Counted from the first letter of the stretch, positions 55,865 through 64,000 are shown. The stretch is 64,000 nucleotides of DNA from Micromonospora pallida (GCF_900090325.1 NZ_FMHW01000002.1:7467501-7531500); one strand, 5' to 3'. Made by a program: numbers and translations. The notes: generated from the sequence alone by a model not told the origin.

Positions 55865-57088
55865 ATGCCCGGCCTCCCTCCAGAAGGCGAATCCGTACCG
55901 ACCGACGGGTCGCTCCCATCGACCGCCCTGCGCGCGGTCGGCGCGCGTGGTTTCGGCGTCTACGTCCACGTGCCCTTCTGCGCCAGTCGCTGCGGCTACT
56001 GCGACTTCAACACCTACACGACCAGCGAGCTCGGCGGGGGCGCGAGCCGGGAGAACTACGCCGACACCGTCCTGGCCGAGTTGGCGCTCGCCGCCCGGGT
56101 GCTCGGGGACACTCCGCCGCCCCGGGTGGACACCGTCTTCGTCGGTGGCGGCACGCCGACCCTGCTCCCCGCCGACGACCTGGCCCGCATCCTCGACGGC
56201 ATCGACCGCACCTGGGGGCTGGCCGCCGACGCCGAGGTCACCACCGAGGCGAACCCGGAGTCGGTGACGCCGGAGTCGTTGAAGACCCTGCGGGCGGCCG
56301 GCTACACCCGCATCTCGCTGGGGATGCAGTCGGCGGCGTCGGGAGTGCTCGCCGTACTCGACCGGACGCACTCCGCCGGGCGGGCCACCGCCGCCGCGAC
56401 CGAGGCCCGCGACGCCGGGTTCGACCACGTCAACCTCGACCTGATCTACGGCACGCCGGGGGAGCGGGCCGAGGACTTCGCCGCCTCGCTCGACCAGGTG
56501 ATCGCCGCCGGGGTGGACCACGTCAGCGCGTACGCCCTGATCGTGGAGGAGGGCACCCGGCTCGCCGCCCGGATGCGCCGGGGCGAGCTGCCGTACCCCT
56601 CGGACGACGTCGCGGCGGACCGCTACCTGGCGGCGGAGGCGGCCCTCGACGCGGCCGGTTTCTCCTGGTACGAAGTCTCCAACTGGGCCCGGACGCCGGC
56701 CGCCCGGTGCCGGCACAACCTGCTCTACTGGACCGGCGGGGACTGGTGGGGCCTCGGCCCGGGGGCGCACAGCCACGTCGGCGGGGTGCGCTGGTGGAAC
56801 GTGAAGCACCCCAGCGCGTACGCGGCGCGGCTCGCCGGCGGCGCGTCACCCGGTCAGGCCCGGGAGATCCTCACCGCCGACGAGGCGCACATGGAGGACG
56901 TGATGCTCCGCCTGCGGCTCGCCTCCGGGCTGCCGCTGGCGGTGCTCGACCCCGCCGGCCGGGCCGGCGCCGAGCGGGCCCGCGCCGCCGGGCTGCTCGC
57001 CGAGGCCGACTACGCCGCCGGCCGGGCAGTGCTCACCCTGCCCGGCCGGTTGCTCGCCGACGCCGTGGTCCGCGACCTGCTGCCCTGA
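55865..57088 (+). CDS. hemW: HemW heme chaperone (radical SAM, formerly HemN-like)
   Basis: A 407-aa radical SAM protein with C39-X3-C43-X2-C46 (PFCASRCGYC) for the 4Fe-4S cluster, VFVGGGTPTLL, and near the C terminus the HNLLYW motif (HNxxYW), which marks HemW rather than the oxygen-independent oxidase HemN. HemW delivers heme to respiratory targets. ATG 55865 is used; GTG 55859 gives two more residues. It precedes hrcA-dnaJ in many actinobacteria; here DUF4870 lies between. Confidence 0.95.
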   Translation: MPGLPPEGESVPTDGSLPSTALRAVGARGFGVYVHVPFCASRCGYCDFNTYTTSELGGGASRENYADTVLAELALAARVLGDTPPPRVDTVFVGGGTPTLLPADDLARILDGIDRTWGLAADAEVTTEANPESVTPESLKTLRAAGYTRISLGMQSAASGVLAVLDRTHSAGRATAAATEARDAGFDHVNLDLIYGTPGERAEDFAASLDQVIAAGVDHVSAYALIVEEGTRLAARMRRGELPYPSDDVAADRYLAAEAALDAAGFSWYEVSNWARTPAARCRHNLLYWTGGDWWGLGPGAHSHVGGVRWWNVKHPSAYAARLAGGASPGQAREILTADEAHMEDVMLRLRLASGLPLAVLDPAGRAGAERARAAGLLAEADYAAGRAVLTLPGRLLADAVVRDLLP

Positions 57089-57105
57089 GCGTCCTGCGGG
57101 TGCCT

Positions 57106-57137
57106 CGCGCTGGTCGGGCCCGGGCCCGACCAGCGCG
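57106..57137. terminator. Perfect palindrome between hemW and the DUF4870 gene
   Basis: A perfect 16+16 bp palindrome (CGCGCTGGTCGG on one side, GGGCCCGGGCCC-like centre) fills the 51-bp gap between the converging genes. It can act as a terminator for both strands. Confidence 0.85.
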
Positions 57138-57139
57138 GT

Positions 57140-58282
57140 TCACCGCACGAAGGTCCGGGTCATCGGGTACGGGTAGAGCTGGTCCTGGTTGGCCTTGAGA
57201 CCGGCCACGATGCCGAGCACGATCGGCACCAGCGCGAGCAGCAGCGGAATGAAGACGAGCAGGCCGCAGGTGATTCCGGTGAGCAGCCAGCCGATCAGGA
57301 TCGCGACCGCCCAGGTGATCTGGAAGTTGAGCGCGGCGATGGCGTGCGCGCGCACCGCCGGGGACTGCTGCCCCCGGTGCAGCAGCACGATCAGCGGGCC
57401 GACCCAGCCGAAGAGGCTGCCGCCGACCACCACACCGATCGGGCCGCCGACGTGGGCGAGCACCGCCCAGGTCCGGTCGTCGTCGGTGGTCGGACCGGCC
57501 GTCGGGTACGGCCCACCCGAGGGCGGGTAGCCACCCGGCGGCAGGCCCCCGCCCGCCCCCGGCGGATAACCCCCGAGTGGCGGATAGCCCTCCGGTGTCC
57601 CCGGCGGTGGAAAGCCCCCCGGCGTCTCCGGCGGTAGGTAACCCCCGGGCGGCGGAAAGCCCGCCTGTGTCCCCGGCGGCGGGTAGCCCTCATGCGGCCC
57701 TGGCTGCGGAAAGCCCCCCGGCGTCTCCGGCGGTGGGTAACCCCCGGGCGGCGGGTAACCCTCCTGCGCTCCCGGCGGCGGGTAGCCGCCCTGGTCGCCA
57801 GCGGTCGGGTAGCCGGGTGCGGCGAAGTGCCCGCCCGACGTCGGGTGGTCGGCCGGCCCGCCGAGACCCGGCGGCTCGTAGCCCACGGTGGGTGGTTCCG
57901 GAGCGGCGTGGCGTTCCGTCGGCGCGTCGTCGCCCGGCGACCCGTACTGCTGCGTCGGCGGCTCGTATGCCCGTGCCGACCAGTCCCGCGTCGGCGGCTC
58001 GTACGCCGGGGCCGACCAGTCCCGCGTGGGTGGCTCGTACGCGGGTGCCGACCAGTTCTGCGTCGGCGACTCGTACGAGGATGTCGACCAGTTCGCGGTG
58101 GGTGGTTCGTGCGACGGTGTGGCGAGGTGCTCCGTCGGGGGCTCAGCCGAGGGCTCCCCGGGCAGCGGGGTGGTGGGCTCGCCGGGCGTCGACGAGGATC
58201 CGGACGGGGCGAGCGGCATGGTCGGCTCCGGCGGGTACCGGCCGGCGTCGCCCGCGTCGGGCGGGCGAGGCGGTTCAGTCAT
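57140..58282 (-). CDS. DUF4870 domain membrane protein with long repeat-rich N terminus
   Basis: A 380-aa protein in three parts. Residues ~1-110 are polar with repeats around WSAPAYEPPTRD. Residues ~140-265 are a Gly/Pro/Tyr-rich region with YPPPG- and FPPPG-type repeats. The C terminus (~275-380) is a DUF4870 domain with three or four helices (TWAVLAHVGGPIGVVVGG, then AVAILIGWLLTGITCGLLVF). The domain is a small Tic20-like membrane fold of unknown function. ATG 58282 is chosen; an upstream start at 58309 is possible. Divergent from the hrcA unit. Confidence 0.87.
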   Translation of the reverse strand: MTEPPRPPDAGDAGRYPPEPTMPLAPSGSSSTPGEPTTPLPGEPSAEPPTEHLATPSHEPPTANWSTSSYESPTQNWSAPAYEPPTRDWSAPAYEPPTRDWSARAYEPPTQQYGSPGDDAPTERHAAPEPPTVGYEPPGLGGPADHPTSGGHFAAPGYPTAGDQGGYPPPGAQEGYPPPGGYPPPETPGGFPQPGPHEGYPPPGTQAGFPPPGGYLPPETPGGFPPPGTPEGYPPLGGYPPGAGGGLPPGGYPPSGGPYPTAGPTTDDDRTWAVLAHVGGPIGVVVGGSLFGWVGPLIVLLHRGQQSPAVRAHAIAALNFQITWAVAILIGWLLTGITCGLLVFIPLLLALVPIVLGIVAGLKANQDQLYPYPMTRTFVR

Positions 58283-58424
58283 GCCGGTCACGGTAGGGGC
58301 AGCGGGCAACTTGTGACCAGTGGGACATCGGCGGGATCACCCGGACGAACGCACCCTCCGGTCGAGCGTGTTCCGAGCGCAGGTCGACACCGATCATCGC
58401 GTCCGAGGGGTGGACCGACGTAGA

Positions 58425-58451
58425 CTGGCACTCGTTACAGTCGAGTGCCAG
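58425..58451 (+). promoter_or_regulatory. CIRCE operator of hrcA
   Basis: CTGGCACTC-N9-GAGTGCCAG, a perfect 9-bp inverted repeat with the 9-nt spacing of the CIRCE element bound by HrcA. It differs from the consensus (TTAGCACTC-N9-GAGTGCTAA) only at the outer positions. It lies 121 bp before hrcA, so hrcA-dnaJ-rsmE should be autoregulated by HrcA and induced by heat. A tandem copy of its right half lies just downstream. Confidence 0.93.
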
Positions 58452-58476
58452 GAGCTTACAGTCGAGTGCCGGGAGC
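58435..58476 (+). repeat. Tandem 21-bp duplication of the CIRCE right half
   Basis: Two 21-bp units (58435-58455 and 58456-58476) differ at one base. Each contains TTACAGTCGAGTGCC, so the second unit places an extra GAGTGCC half-site 21 bp (two helical turns) after the first. Confidence 0.85.
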
Positions 58477-58572
58477 ACGGTCCGGTCGTGGTCAGCGGCC
58501 GTTGCCGGCTGTCGCCGGTGGCGGGCACGCACCGCCCGGGTCGGGCGCCGACACGCGTGGGAGGTGGGGAGA

Positions 58573-59595
58573 GTGGGTCTCGACGACCGTAAGCTCGCCG
58601 TGCTGCGCGCGATCGTCGAGGACTACGTCGCGACCCAGGAGCCGGTCGGCAGCAAGGCGCTGGTTGAGCGGCACCAACTCGGCGTCTCCCCGGCCACGGT
58701 CCGCAACGACATGGCCGTGCTGGAGGAGGAGGGGTACATCCGGCAGCCGCACACCAGCGCCGGCCGGGTGCCCACCGACCGTGGCTACCGGCTCTTCGTC
58801 GACCGGCTCAGCCGGGTCAAGCCGCTCAGCCCGGCCGAGCGCCGGGCGATCGAGCGCTTCCTGGTCGGCGCGGTCGACCTCGACGACGTCGTCCACCGTA
58901 CAGTCCGGCTGCTCGCCCAGCTCACCCGTCAGGTGGCCGTGGTGCAGTACCCGAGCCTGGCCCGGTCCTCCGTACGGCACCTGGAACTCGTGCCGATCTC
59001 CACCACCCGGCTGATGCTGGTGATGATCGCCGACACCGGCCGGGTCGAGCAGCGGCTGGTCGAGCTGCCCGCGCCGGTCCCCGCCGACGACGTCACCGAC
59101 CTGCGCCGCCTGGTCAACGAGAAGCTCTGCGGCACCCGGCTGGCGGACACCCCGCCGCTGGTGCAGGCGCTGGTGGAGGAGGTCCGCGCCGGGCTGCGTC
59201 CGGCGATGACCACGCTCTCCACGGTGCTGCTGGAGACCCTGGTCGAGCGGCACGAGGAGCGGATCGCCCTGGCCGGCACCGCCAACCTGACCCGGGGCGG
59301 CCTGCTCGACTTCCAGGGTTCGCTGCGGCCGATCCTCGAGGCGCTCGAGGAGGAGGTCGTCCTGCTCAAGCTGATCGGCGAGGTCGAGCCGAGCACCACC
59401 CGGGTCCGGATCGGCGACGAGAACGAGATCGACAACCTGCGGGGCACGTCGGTGGTGAGCACGGGCTACGGTCCGGGTGTCACCATCCTGGGTGGGTTGG
59501 GTGTGCTCGGGCCGACCCGGATGGACTACCCCGGCACCATCGCCACGGTACGCGCCGTGGCACGCTACGTGGGCGAGCTGCTGGCCCAGAACTGA
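58573..59595 (+). CDS. hrcA: Heat-inducible transcription repressor HrcA
   Basis: A 340-aa repressor with an N-terminal winged helix ([21 protein letters not shown] and [20 protein letters not shown]), a central GAF-like domain and a C-terminal dimer domain; it binds the CIRCE sites with help from GroEL. GTG 58573 is preferred over GTG 58564 since GGGAGG lies 8 nt before it. The operator is at 58425. It is the first gene of hrcA-dnaJ-rsmE. Confidence 0.96.
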   Translation: MGLDDRKLAVLRAIVEDYVATQEPVGSKALVERHQLGVSPATVRNDMAVLEEEGYIRQPHTSAGRVPTDRGYRLFVDRLSRVKPLSPAERRAIERFLVGAVDLDDVVHRTVRLLAQLTRQVAVVQYPSLARSSVRHLELVPISTTRLMLVMIADTGRVEQRLVELPAPVPADDVTDLRRLVNEKLCGTRLADTPPLVQALVEEVRAGLRPAMTTLSTVLLETLVERHEERIALAGTANLTRGGLLDFQGSLRPILEALEEEVVLLKLIGEVEPSTTRVRIGDENEIDNLRGTSVVSTGYGPGVTILGGLGVLGPTRMDYPGTIATVRAVARYVGELLAQN

Positions 59596-59668
59596 CCAGT
59601 CAGGGCCGACGGCCGACTCGGGCCGACGACCGGCGTAACGCGAGACGAACATGAGGACACGGAACGCA

Positions 59669-60808
59669 GTGGCCAGGGACTACTACGGCATCCTCGGTGT
59701 CAGCCGGGAAGCCTCCGACGACGAGATCAAGCGTGCCTACCGCAAGCTGGCGCGACAGTTCCACCCGGACGTCAACCCGGACCCGGAGGCCCAGGAGAAG
59801 TTCAAGGACATCAACGCCGCGTACGAGGTCCTCTCGGACGACCGGAAGCGGCAGATCGTCGACCTGGGTGGGGACCCGCTCGCCCCGGGCGGTGGCGCGG
59901 CCGGCCCCGGTGGGCCGGGCGGCGCGGGGCCGTTCGTCGGCTTCCAGGACATCATGGACGCCTTCTTCGGCGGGGCCACCGGCTCGCGAGGGCCGCGTCC
60001 GCGTACCCGCCCGGGGGCCGACGCGATCCTGCGGCTGGAGCTGGACCTGAACGAGACGGCGTTCGGCGTCGAGGCGCCGATCAACGTCGACACCGCCGTG
60101 CTCTGCACCACCTGCTCCGGCGCCGGCACGGCCGCCGGCACCCACCTCGCCACCTGTGAGGCGTGTGGCGGTCGGGGCGAGGTGCAGTCGGTGCAGCGCA
60201 CCTTCCTCGGCCAGGTCGTCTCGGCCCGGCCCTGCACGGTCTGCCAGGGCTACGGCACCACGATCCCGCACCAGTGCCCGACCTGCGCCGGGGAGGGCCG
60301 GGTCCGTACCCGCCGCTCGCTGACCGTCAAGATCCCCGCCGGGGTGGAGGACGGCATGCGGATCCGCCTCGCCCAGCAGGGCGAGGTCGGGCCGGGCGGC
60401 GGCACCGCTGGCGACCTCTACGTGGAGATCCACGAACGGCCGCACGACGTCTACTCCCGCAAGGGCGACGACCTGCACTGCCGGGTGACCGTGCCGATGA
60501 CGGCGGCGGCGCTCGGCACCCGGCTGACCATCAAGACGCTGGACAGCGAGGAGACCGTCGACGTCAAGCCGGGCACCCAGCCGGGCAGCACGCTGCGGCT
60601 GCGGGCCCGGGGCGTACCGCACCTGCGCGGCACCGGCCGGGGCGACCTCTACGTCCACCTCGACGTGCGGACCCCGACCAAGCTCGACGTCGAGCAGGAG
60701 CGGATGCTGCGCGAGTTCGCCAAGACCCGGGGCGAGGAGGTCGCCGAGCTGACCAAGCAGGGCGGCTTCTTCTCCCGGATGCGCGACGCCTTCAACGGGC
60801 ACGCCTGA
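59669..60808 (+). CDS. dnaJ: Molecular chaperone DnaJ
   Basis: A 379-aa co-chaperone of DnaK (DnaJ2 type, with hrcA). It has a J domain with HPD at residues 32-34, a short Gly-rich linker, four CXXCXGXG zinc repeats ([32 protein letters not shown]) and the C-terminal substrate domain. I start at GTG 59669 ([10 protein letters not shown]); the ATG at 59651 would add six residues. dnaK is not in the window, in keeping with the separate hrcA-dnaJ locus of actinobacteria. Under CIRCE control. Confidence 0.97.
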   Translation: MARDYYGILGVSREASDDEIKRAYRKLARQFHPDVNPDPEAQEKFKDINAAYEVLSDDRKRQIVDLGGDPLAPGGGAAGPGGPGGAGPFVGFQDIMDAFFGGATGSRGPRPRTRPGADAILRLELDLNETAFGVEAPINVDTAVLCTTCSGAGTAAGTHLATCEACGGRGEVQSVQRTFLGQVVSARPCTVCQGYGTTIPHQCPTCAGEGRVRTRRSLTVKIPAGVEDGMRIRLAQQGEVGPGGGTAGDLYVEIHERPHDVYSRKGDDLHCRVTVPMTAAALGTRLTIKTLDSEETVDVKPGTQPGSTLRLRARGVPHLRGTGRGDLYVHLDVRTPTKLDVEQERMLREFAKTRGEEVAELTKQGGFFSRMRDAFNGHA

Positions 60809-60809
60809 G

Positions 60810-61544
60810 TTGTCGGCGCCGCTCTTCCTGGTCGAGGCACTGCCCACCACCGACACGCTCACCCTGGACGGCCCGGAGGGGCACCACGCCGCCACCGTGC
60901 AGCGGCTGCGGGTCGGTGAGGAACTGCTGCTCGCCGACGGCCGGGGTGGCACGGCCGCCGCCGTGGTCACCGCCGTCGGCCGGGGCAGCCTCGACCTGAG
61001 GGTCACCTCCCGGGGGTACGCCGACGCGTCGGTGCCCCGGATCGTGGTGGTGCAGGGCATCGCCAAGGGCGACCGGGGCGAGCTGGCCGTCCAGGCGATG
61101 ACTGAGGCGGGCGTGGACGAGATCGTGCCGTGGGCGGCGTCCCGCTCGGTGACGCAGTGGCGCGGCGAGCGGGGCGTACGGGCCCGGGAGAAGTGGGTGG
61201 CGACCGCCCGGGAGGCCGCCAAGCAGGCCCGCCGGGCCTGGCTGCCGGTGGTGGCGGGCGCCCCGGACGAGCCCACCGCGACGGTGGCGGCCCGGATCTC
61301 CGGCGCCGCCGCCGGGTTCGTGCTGCACGAGGAGGCCGAGGCGCGGCTGACCACCGTCGAGCTGCCCCCGACCGGCGAGATCGTGCTGGTGGTGGGCCCC
61401 GAGGGCGGGATCGCCCCGGCCGAGCTGGACGCCTTCCGAGCCGCCGGGGGCCGTCCGGTACGCCTCGGGCCGGCGGTGCTGCGTACCTCGACGGCCGGGG
61501 TGGCGGCGCTCAGCGTGCTCGCCACCCGCCTCGCCCGCTGGTAA
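60810..61544 (+). CDS. rsmE: 16S rRNA (uracil1498-N3)-methyltransferase
   Basis: A 244-aa SPOUT methyltransferase that modifies U1498 in the decoding region. It has GHHAATVQRLRVGEEL near the N terminus (PUA-like part) and the SAM-binding knot LVVGPEGGIAPAEL near residue 194, then RLGPAVLRTSTA. It starts with TTG 60810, one base after the dnaJ stop codon; TTG starts are unusual here, but the reading frame leaves little choice. Third gene of the heat-shock unit. Confidence 0.95.
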   Translation: MSAPLFLVEALPTTDTLTLDGPEGHHAATVQRLRVGEELLLADGRGGTAAAVVTAVGRGSLDLRVTSRGYADASVPRIVVVQGIAKGDRGELAVQAMTEAGVDEIVPWAASRSVTQWRGERGVRAREKWVATAREAAKQARRAWLPVVAGAPDEPTATVAARISGAAAGFVLHEEAEARLTTVELPPTGEIVLVVGPEGGIAPAELDAFRAAGGRPVRLGPAVLRTSTAGVAALSVLATRLARW

Positions 61545-61671
61545 CCGCCCGCCCGACCCGCCTGGCCGGCCGACCCGTCCGTCCGTCCCCGCCTGCCCGA
61601 TCTCGCCCGGCCCGGCCGTCCGCCCCACCGCCCGACCTCGCCCGGCCCGGCCGGGCGAGATCGACACGAGA

Positions 61672-61729
61672 TGCGGTATGTCGGGGTGTCGGCGGGGCGG
61701 GAAGGCCCGAGATGCCGCAACCGGAGTGG
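61672..61729. repeat. Inverted repeat, second small repeat family, copy B
   Basis: TGCGGTATGTCGGG (61672-61685) pairs imperfectly with CCCGAGATGCCGCA (61706-61719), two mismatches. The right side runs into GCCGCAACCGGAGTGG (61714-61729), identical to 14397-14412 after ileS. It lies between the converging rsmE and SDR genes. Confidence 0.65.
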
Positions 61730-61741
61730 ATCTACGGGCGG

Positions 61742-62503
61742 TCAGGAGCGCAGGTAGGACGCGCCGTTCAGGTCGACGATGGTGCCCGAGGCCCACTCCG
61801 CCTCCGGGGAAGCCAGCCAGTGCACCGCGGCGGCGATCTCCTCCGGCCGGGCCACCCGGTCGAACGGGCTCTGCGCCCGTACGGCCGCGCCCCGGGGCGA
61901 CTTGAGATGTTCGTTGGTCAGGTCGGTCTCGACGAAGCCGGGCGCCACCGTCGCCACCGCGATGCCGTACGGGGCCAGCGCCACCGCGAGGGACTGGCCC
62001 ATCGCGTTCATTCCCGCCTTGCTCGCCCCGTACGCCGGGTTGCCCGGCTCGCCGCGGAACGCCCCCCGGGACGAGACGTTGACGATCCGGCCGCCCCGGT
62101 CGCGCATGTGCTGGGCGGCGCACCAGGACGCGTTGGCCGCGCCGAGCAGGTTGGTGTCGACGATCTCCCGCCAGCGCTGCCGCCACTGCTCGTACGTAAT
62201 CTCGAAGACCGGGTGCGGCGGATCCGCCGGGCCGAACACACCGGCGTTGTTGACCAGTACGTCCAGCCCGCCGAGCTGTTCGGCGGCCTCGTCCACCGCG
62301 GCCCGGACCGCGTCCGGGTCGGCCAGGTCGGCCCGGACCACGACGTGCCCGTCGCCGGGCAGCTCTGCCCGGAGCTGTTCGGCCAGGTCCGTCGAGTCGC
62401 GGTGGTGGATCGCCACCCGGTCGCCGCCGGCCGCGAACCTGCGCGCCACCGCGCGACCGATGCCGCGCGAGGCCCCCGTTACCAGTACCGCCCGAGAGTC
62501 CAT
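61742..62503 (-). CDS. Short-chain dehydrogenase/reductase (SDR) family protein
   Basis: A 253-aa classical SDR with the NAD(P) motif TGASRGIG at residues 9-16, NNAG near 90, the catalytic Ser in VNVSSRG, and the YGASK pair (Tyr, Lys) near 160. ATG 62503 is chosen. The FabG-like pattern suggests a 3-oxoacyl reductase or related enzyme, but SDR substrates cannot be told from sequence. It runs opposite to rsmE and is divergent from the HIT gene across the tandem array. Confidence 0.93.
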   Translation of the reverse strand: MDSRAVLVTGASRGIGRAVARRFAAGGDRVAIHHRDSTDLAEQLRAELPGDGHVVVRADLADPDAVRAAVDEAAEQLGGLDVLVNNAGVFGPADPPHPVFEITYEQWRQRWREIVDTNLLGAANASWCAAQHMRDRGGRIVNVSSRGAFRGEPGNPAYGASKAGMNAMGQSLAVALAPYGIAVATVAPGFVETDLTNEHLKSPRGAAVRAQSPFDRVARPEEIAAAVHWLASPEAEWASGTIVDLNGASYLRS

Positions 62504-62585
62504 TCGCCCATGATCCCGGAGGGTCGTGTTTCTGCCCTGGTCGGGGCAGGTCGCCGGTGGCTGGCGGTCGCGTCGCGACCTGCCG

Positions 62586-62785
62586 GGACGGGCCGGTGGG
62601 CCCACGCCGGCCACCTGCTGGACGGGCCGGTGGGCTCTGCCGGCCACCTGTCGGGCGGGCCGGCGGACCCACGCCGGTCACCTGTTGGATGGGCCAGTGG
62701 GGCAGGCCGGCGCCATGCCGGACGGGCTAGTGGGCCACACCGGTCACCTGTTGGACGGGCCGCTCGGCCACGCTGGCGACATGCC
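62586..62785. repeat. Six-copy 33/34-bp tandem repeat upstream of the HIT gene
   Basis: Six degenerate units start at 62586, 62620, 62653, 62687, 62720 and 62753, each opening GGACGGGCC-GTGGG and ending CACCTGTT or ATGCC. The array fills most of the 335-bp gap between the SDR and HIT genes. It is in frame as LLDGPVGHAGH repeats on the plus strand, but no start or family supports a protein. Confidence 0.85.
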
Positions 62786-62838
62786 GGGACGCCGTCGGCG
62801 GGATGCCGCGACCGCGCCGGCGGTCCTACCATGCGTCG

Positions 62839-63189
62839 GTGACCTCTGACTGCCTGTTCTGCCGCATCGTCGCCGGGGAGATCCCGGCCACCATCGTCCG
62901 GGAGACCGAGACCACCCTGGCCTTCCGGGACATCAACCCGAAGGCCCCGGTGCACGTGCTGGTGATCCCCAAAGAGCATCACGCCGACGTGGCCACGCTC
63001 GGCCGGGACGACCCCGCACTGGCCGGTCAGGTGCTCGCCACGGCCGCCGAGGTGGCCGAGGCCGAGGGGCTGGTCACCGACGGCTTCCGGCTGATGTTCA
63101 ACACCGGACCGTACGGCGGCCAGGAGGTCTTCCACGTGCATGCGCACCTGCTCGGCGGGGCGCCGCTCGGGCCGATGCTCGCCCGCTGA
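62839..63189 (+). CDS. HIT family nucleotide-binding hydrolase (Hint-like)
   Basis: A 116-aa histidine-triad protein. It begins CLFCRIVAGEIPATIV and has the HIT motif HVHAHLLGG near residue 100 (H-phi-H-phi-H), with the conserved NTGPYGGQEVFHVH block before it. Hint proteins hydrolyse nucleoside phosphoramidates. GTG 62839 is used; the frame upstream continues into the tandem array and is ignored. In actinobacteria a HIT gene after rsmE and before phoH is common; phoH is missing here. Confidence 0.95.
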   Translation: MTSDCLFCRIVAGEIPATIVRETETTLAFRDINPKAPVHVLVIPKEHHADVATLGRDDPALAGQVLATAAEVAEAEGLVTDGFRLMFNTGPYGGQEVFHVHAHLLGGAPLGPMLAR

Positions 63190-63215
63190 GTCCTCGGTGG
63201 TCACTCCGCGCTGCG

Positions 63216-63273
63216 GTGGTAGCAGGGGACCCCTGTTCATCAAAAAGCGGTAACAGGGGTCCCCTCCTTACAC
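63216..63273. repeat. Intergenic 31-bp-spaced palindrome element, copy 6
   Basis: GTGGTAGCAGGGG starts the left arm; palindromes are centred at 63229 (A) and 63260 (T), 31 bp apart, with the ATCAAAAAGCGG core. The right arm has decayed (CCCCTCCTTACAC in place of CCCCTGCTACCAC). It sits 27 nt after the HIT stop and ends 8 nt before the next start. Confidence 0.9.
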
Positions 63274-63280
63274 TTGCCGC

Positions 63281-64000
63281 GTGGTGGAGATCAACGCGCG
63301 CCTCGGGCGGATGGTGCGGCAGGTGCAGGCCGGGGCCCGGGTGCCCGCGCTGTCGGTGGCCCTGCACCGGGCGGACCGGCCGCTGTGGAGCCTCACCGTC
63401 GGCGCCACTGGCAACGACGCCCCGCTGACCCCGCAGACCCCGTTCCGGATCGGCTCGGTCACCAAGACCTTCACGGCCGTGCTGGTGCTCCAGTGCCGGG
63501 ACGAGGGGCTGCTCGACCTGGACGACCCGGTGGGCCGGCACCTCGACGTGCCGGCGCACGGCGAGCTGACCGTACGTCGGCTGCTGTCGCACACCTCCGG
63601 CCTGCAACGGGAGCCGTACGGCGACATCTGGGACAGCCTGCGCGCCCCCGGGGTCGAGCAACTCCTCGCCGACCTGGCCCGGGCCGAGCGGGTGCTGCCG
63701 CCGGCCCGCCGCTTCCACTACTCCAACCTGGGCATGTCCCTGCTCGGGGAACTGGTCGGTCGGCTGCGGGGCGGCACCTGGGTGGAGGTGCTCGCCGACC
63801 GGATCCTCGCCCCGCTCGGGCTGACCGCCACCACTCTCCGGCCCGGCCCGCACGCGGCCACCGGCTTCCTGGTCGACGCGTACTCCGATCACGCCCGGCC
63901 GGAGCAGCCGACCGACTTCGGCGCGGTGGGGCCGGCGGCGCAGTTGTGGAGCACCGCCGGGGACATGGCCCGCTGGGCGGCCTTCCTCGCCGACCCGGCC
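63281..64000 (+). CDS. Serine beta-lactamase / D-Ala-D-Ala carboxypeptidase family protein, 3' end outside the window
   Basis: The first 240 residues of a class C beta-lactamase-related serine hydrolase. The catalytic SxxK is SVTK at 59-62 (FRIGSVTKTFTAV), and YSN is at 147-149 (FHYSNLGMS). SHTSGLQREPYG is also typical of the family. No signal peptide is evident. GTG 63281 or 63284 can start it; the repeat copy 6 ends just before. Esterase, amidase or transpeptidase-like function cannot be separated, and antibiotic resistance should not be assumed. The gene continues past 64000. Confidence 0.9.
   Translation, partial: MVEINARLGRMVRQVQAGARVPALSVALHRADRPLWSLTVGATGNDAPLTPQTPFRIGSVTKTFTAVLVLQCRDEGLLDLDDPVGRHLDVPAHGELTVRRLLSHTSGLQREPYGDIWDSLRAPGVEQLLADLARAERVLPPARRFHYSNLGMSLLGELVGRLRGGTWVEVLADRILAPLGLTATTLRPGPHAATGFLVDAYSDHARPEQPTDFGAVGPAAQLWSTAGDMARWAAFLADPA

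Noticed and set aside
8476..63273. The palindrome family as a CRISPR array
   Set aside because: Copies are kilobases apart, differ in sequence, have no regularly spaced unique spacers and no cas genes nearby.

Overview
The window is high-GC, gene-dense actinobacterial chromosome. GTG starts, 4-bp GTGA/ATGA overlaps between genes, an rrn end, DUF397, DUF3618 and TIGR03960/TIGR03936 proteins, and a eukaryote-type IleS behind a T-box all point to Micromonosporaceae, most likely Micromonospora or a close relative; this is inferred from gene content, not from a search. Almost everything is core housekeeping. I see no prophage, insertion sequence, CRISPR array, tRNA gene or secondary-metabolite cluster.

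Layout: 1-0.9 kb, 3' end of 23S rRNA, then 5S rRNA and a terminator. 1-8.5 kb, a membrane protein, valS-folC-DUF4233, a membrane-anchored VOC protein and ndk. 8.5-16.7 kb, an AhpD-like protein, a Tat-exported PhoD, T-box-ileS, a PlsC-type acyltransferase and an FeS photolyase. 16.8-19.3 kb, a proline-rich membrane protein with an apparent frameshift and a lipoprotein. 19.5-28 kb, the B12/radical-SAM pair, RNase E/G, rplU-rpmA and obg (also frameshifted in this sequence). 28-31 kb, an acetyltransferase and a three-gene envelope-stress-like cluster. 31-38 kb, small hypotheticals, DUF397, pepN, nadD-rsfS-phosphatase and degV. 38-45 kb, comEA-comEC, holA, rpsT, a phosphotransferase and DUF4240. 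45-51 kb, lepA, a GlsB-like membrane protein and a sugar ABC importer without its own ATPase. 51-55 kb, an unknown protein, MOSC, a PhyH dioxygenase and a lysozyme-like protein. 55-64 kb, an enoyl-CoA hydratase, hemW, DUF4870, CIRCE-hrcA-dnaJ-rsmE, SDR, HIT and a truncated serine beta-lactamase-family gene.

The genes group into familiar units: translation (valS, ileS, lepA, rplU, rpmA, rpsT, rsfS, rsmE, obg), heat-shock control (HrcA acting on CIRCE), DNA uptake and replication (comEA, comEC, holA), folate and NAD synthesis (folC, nadD) and sugar uptake.

The most unusual structure is outside the genes. Six copies of an intergenic palindromic element lie within 55 kb, all downstream of gene 3' ends. 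Each carries two (once three) CAGGGGWCCCYTG-like palindromes whose centres are exactly 31 bp apart. Other non-coding structure includes a second small inverted-repeat element present twice, a 6 x 33-bp tandem array before the HIT gene, a CIRCE operator whose right half is tandemly duplicated, and long perfect hairpins between convergent genes. Two genes, one of them the normally essential obg, are broken by apparent 1-nt losses in GC-rich runs, which suggests local sequence errors.
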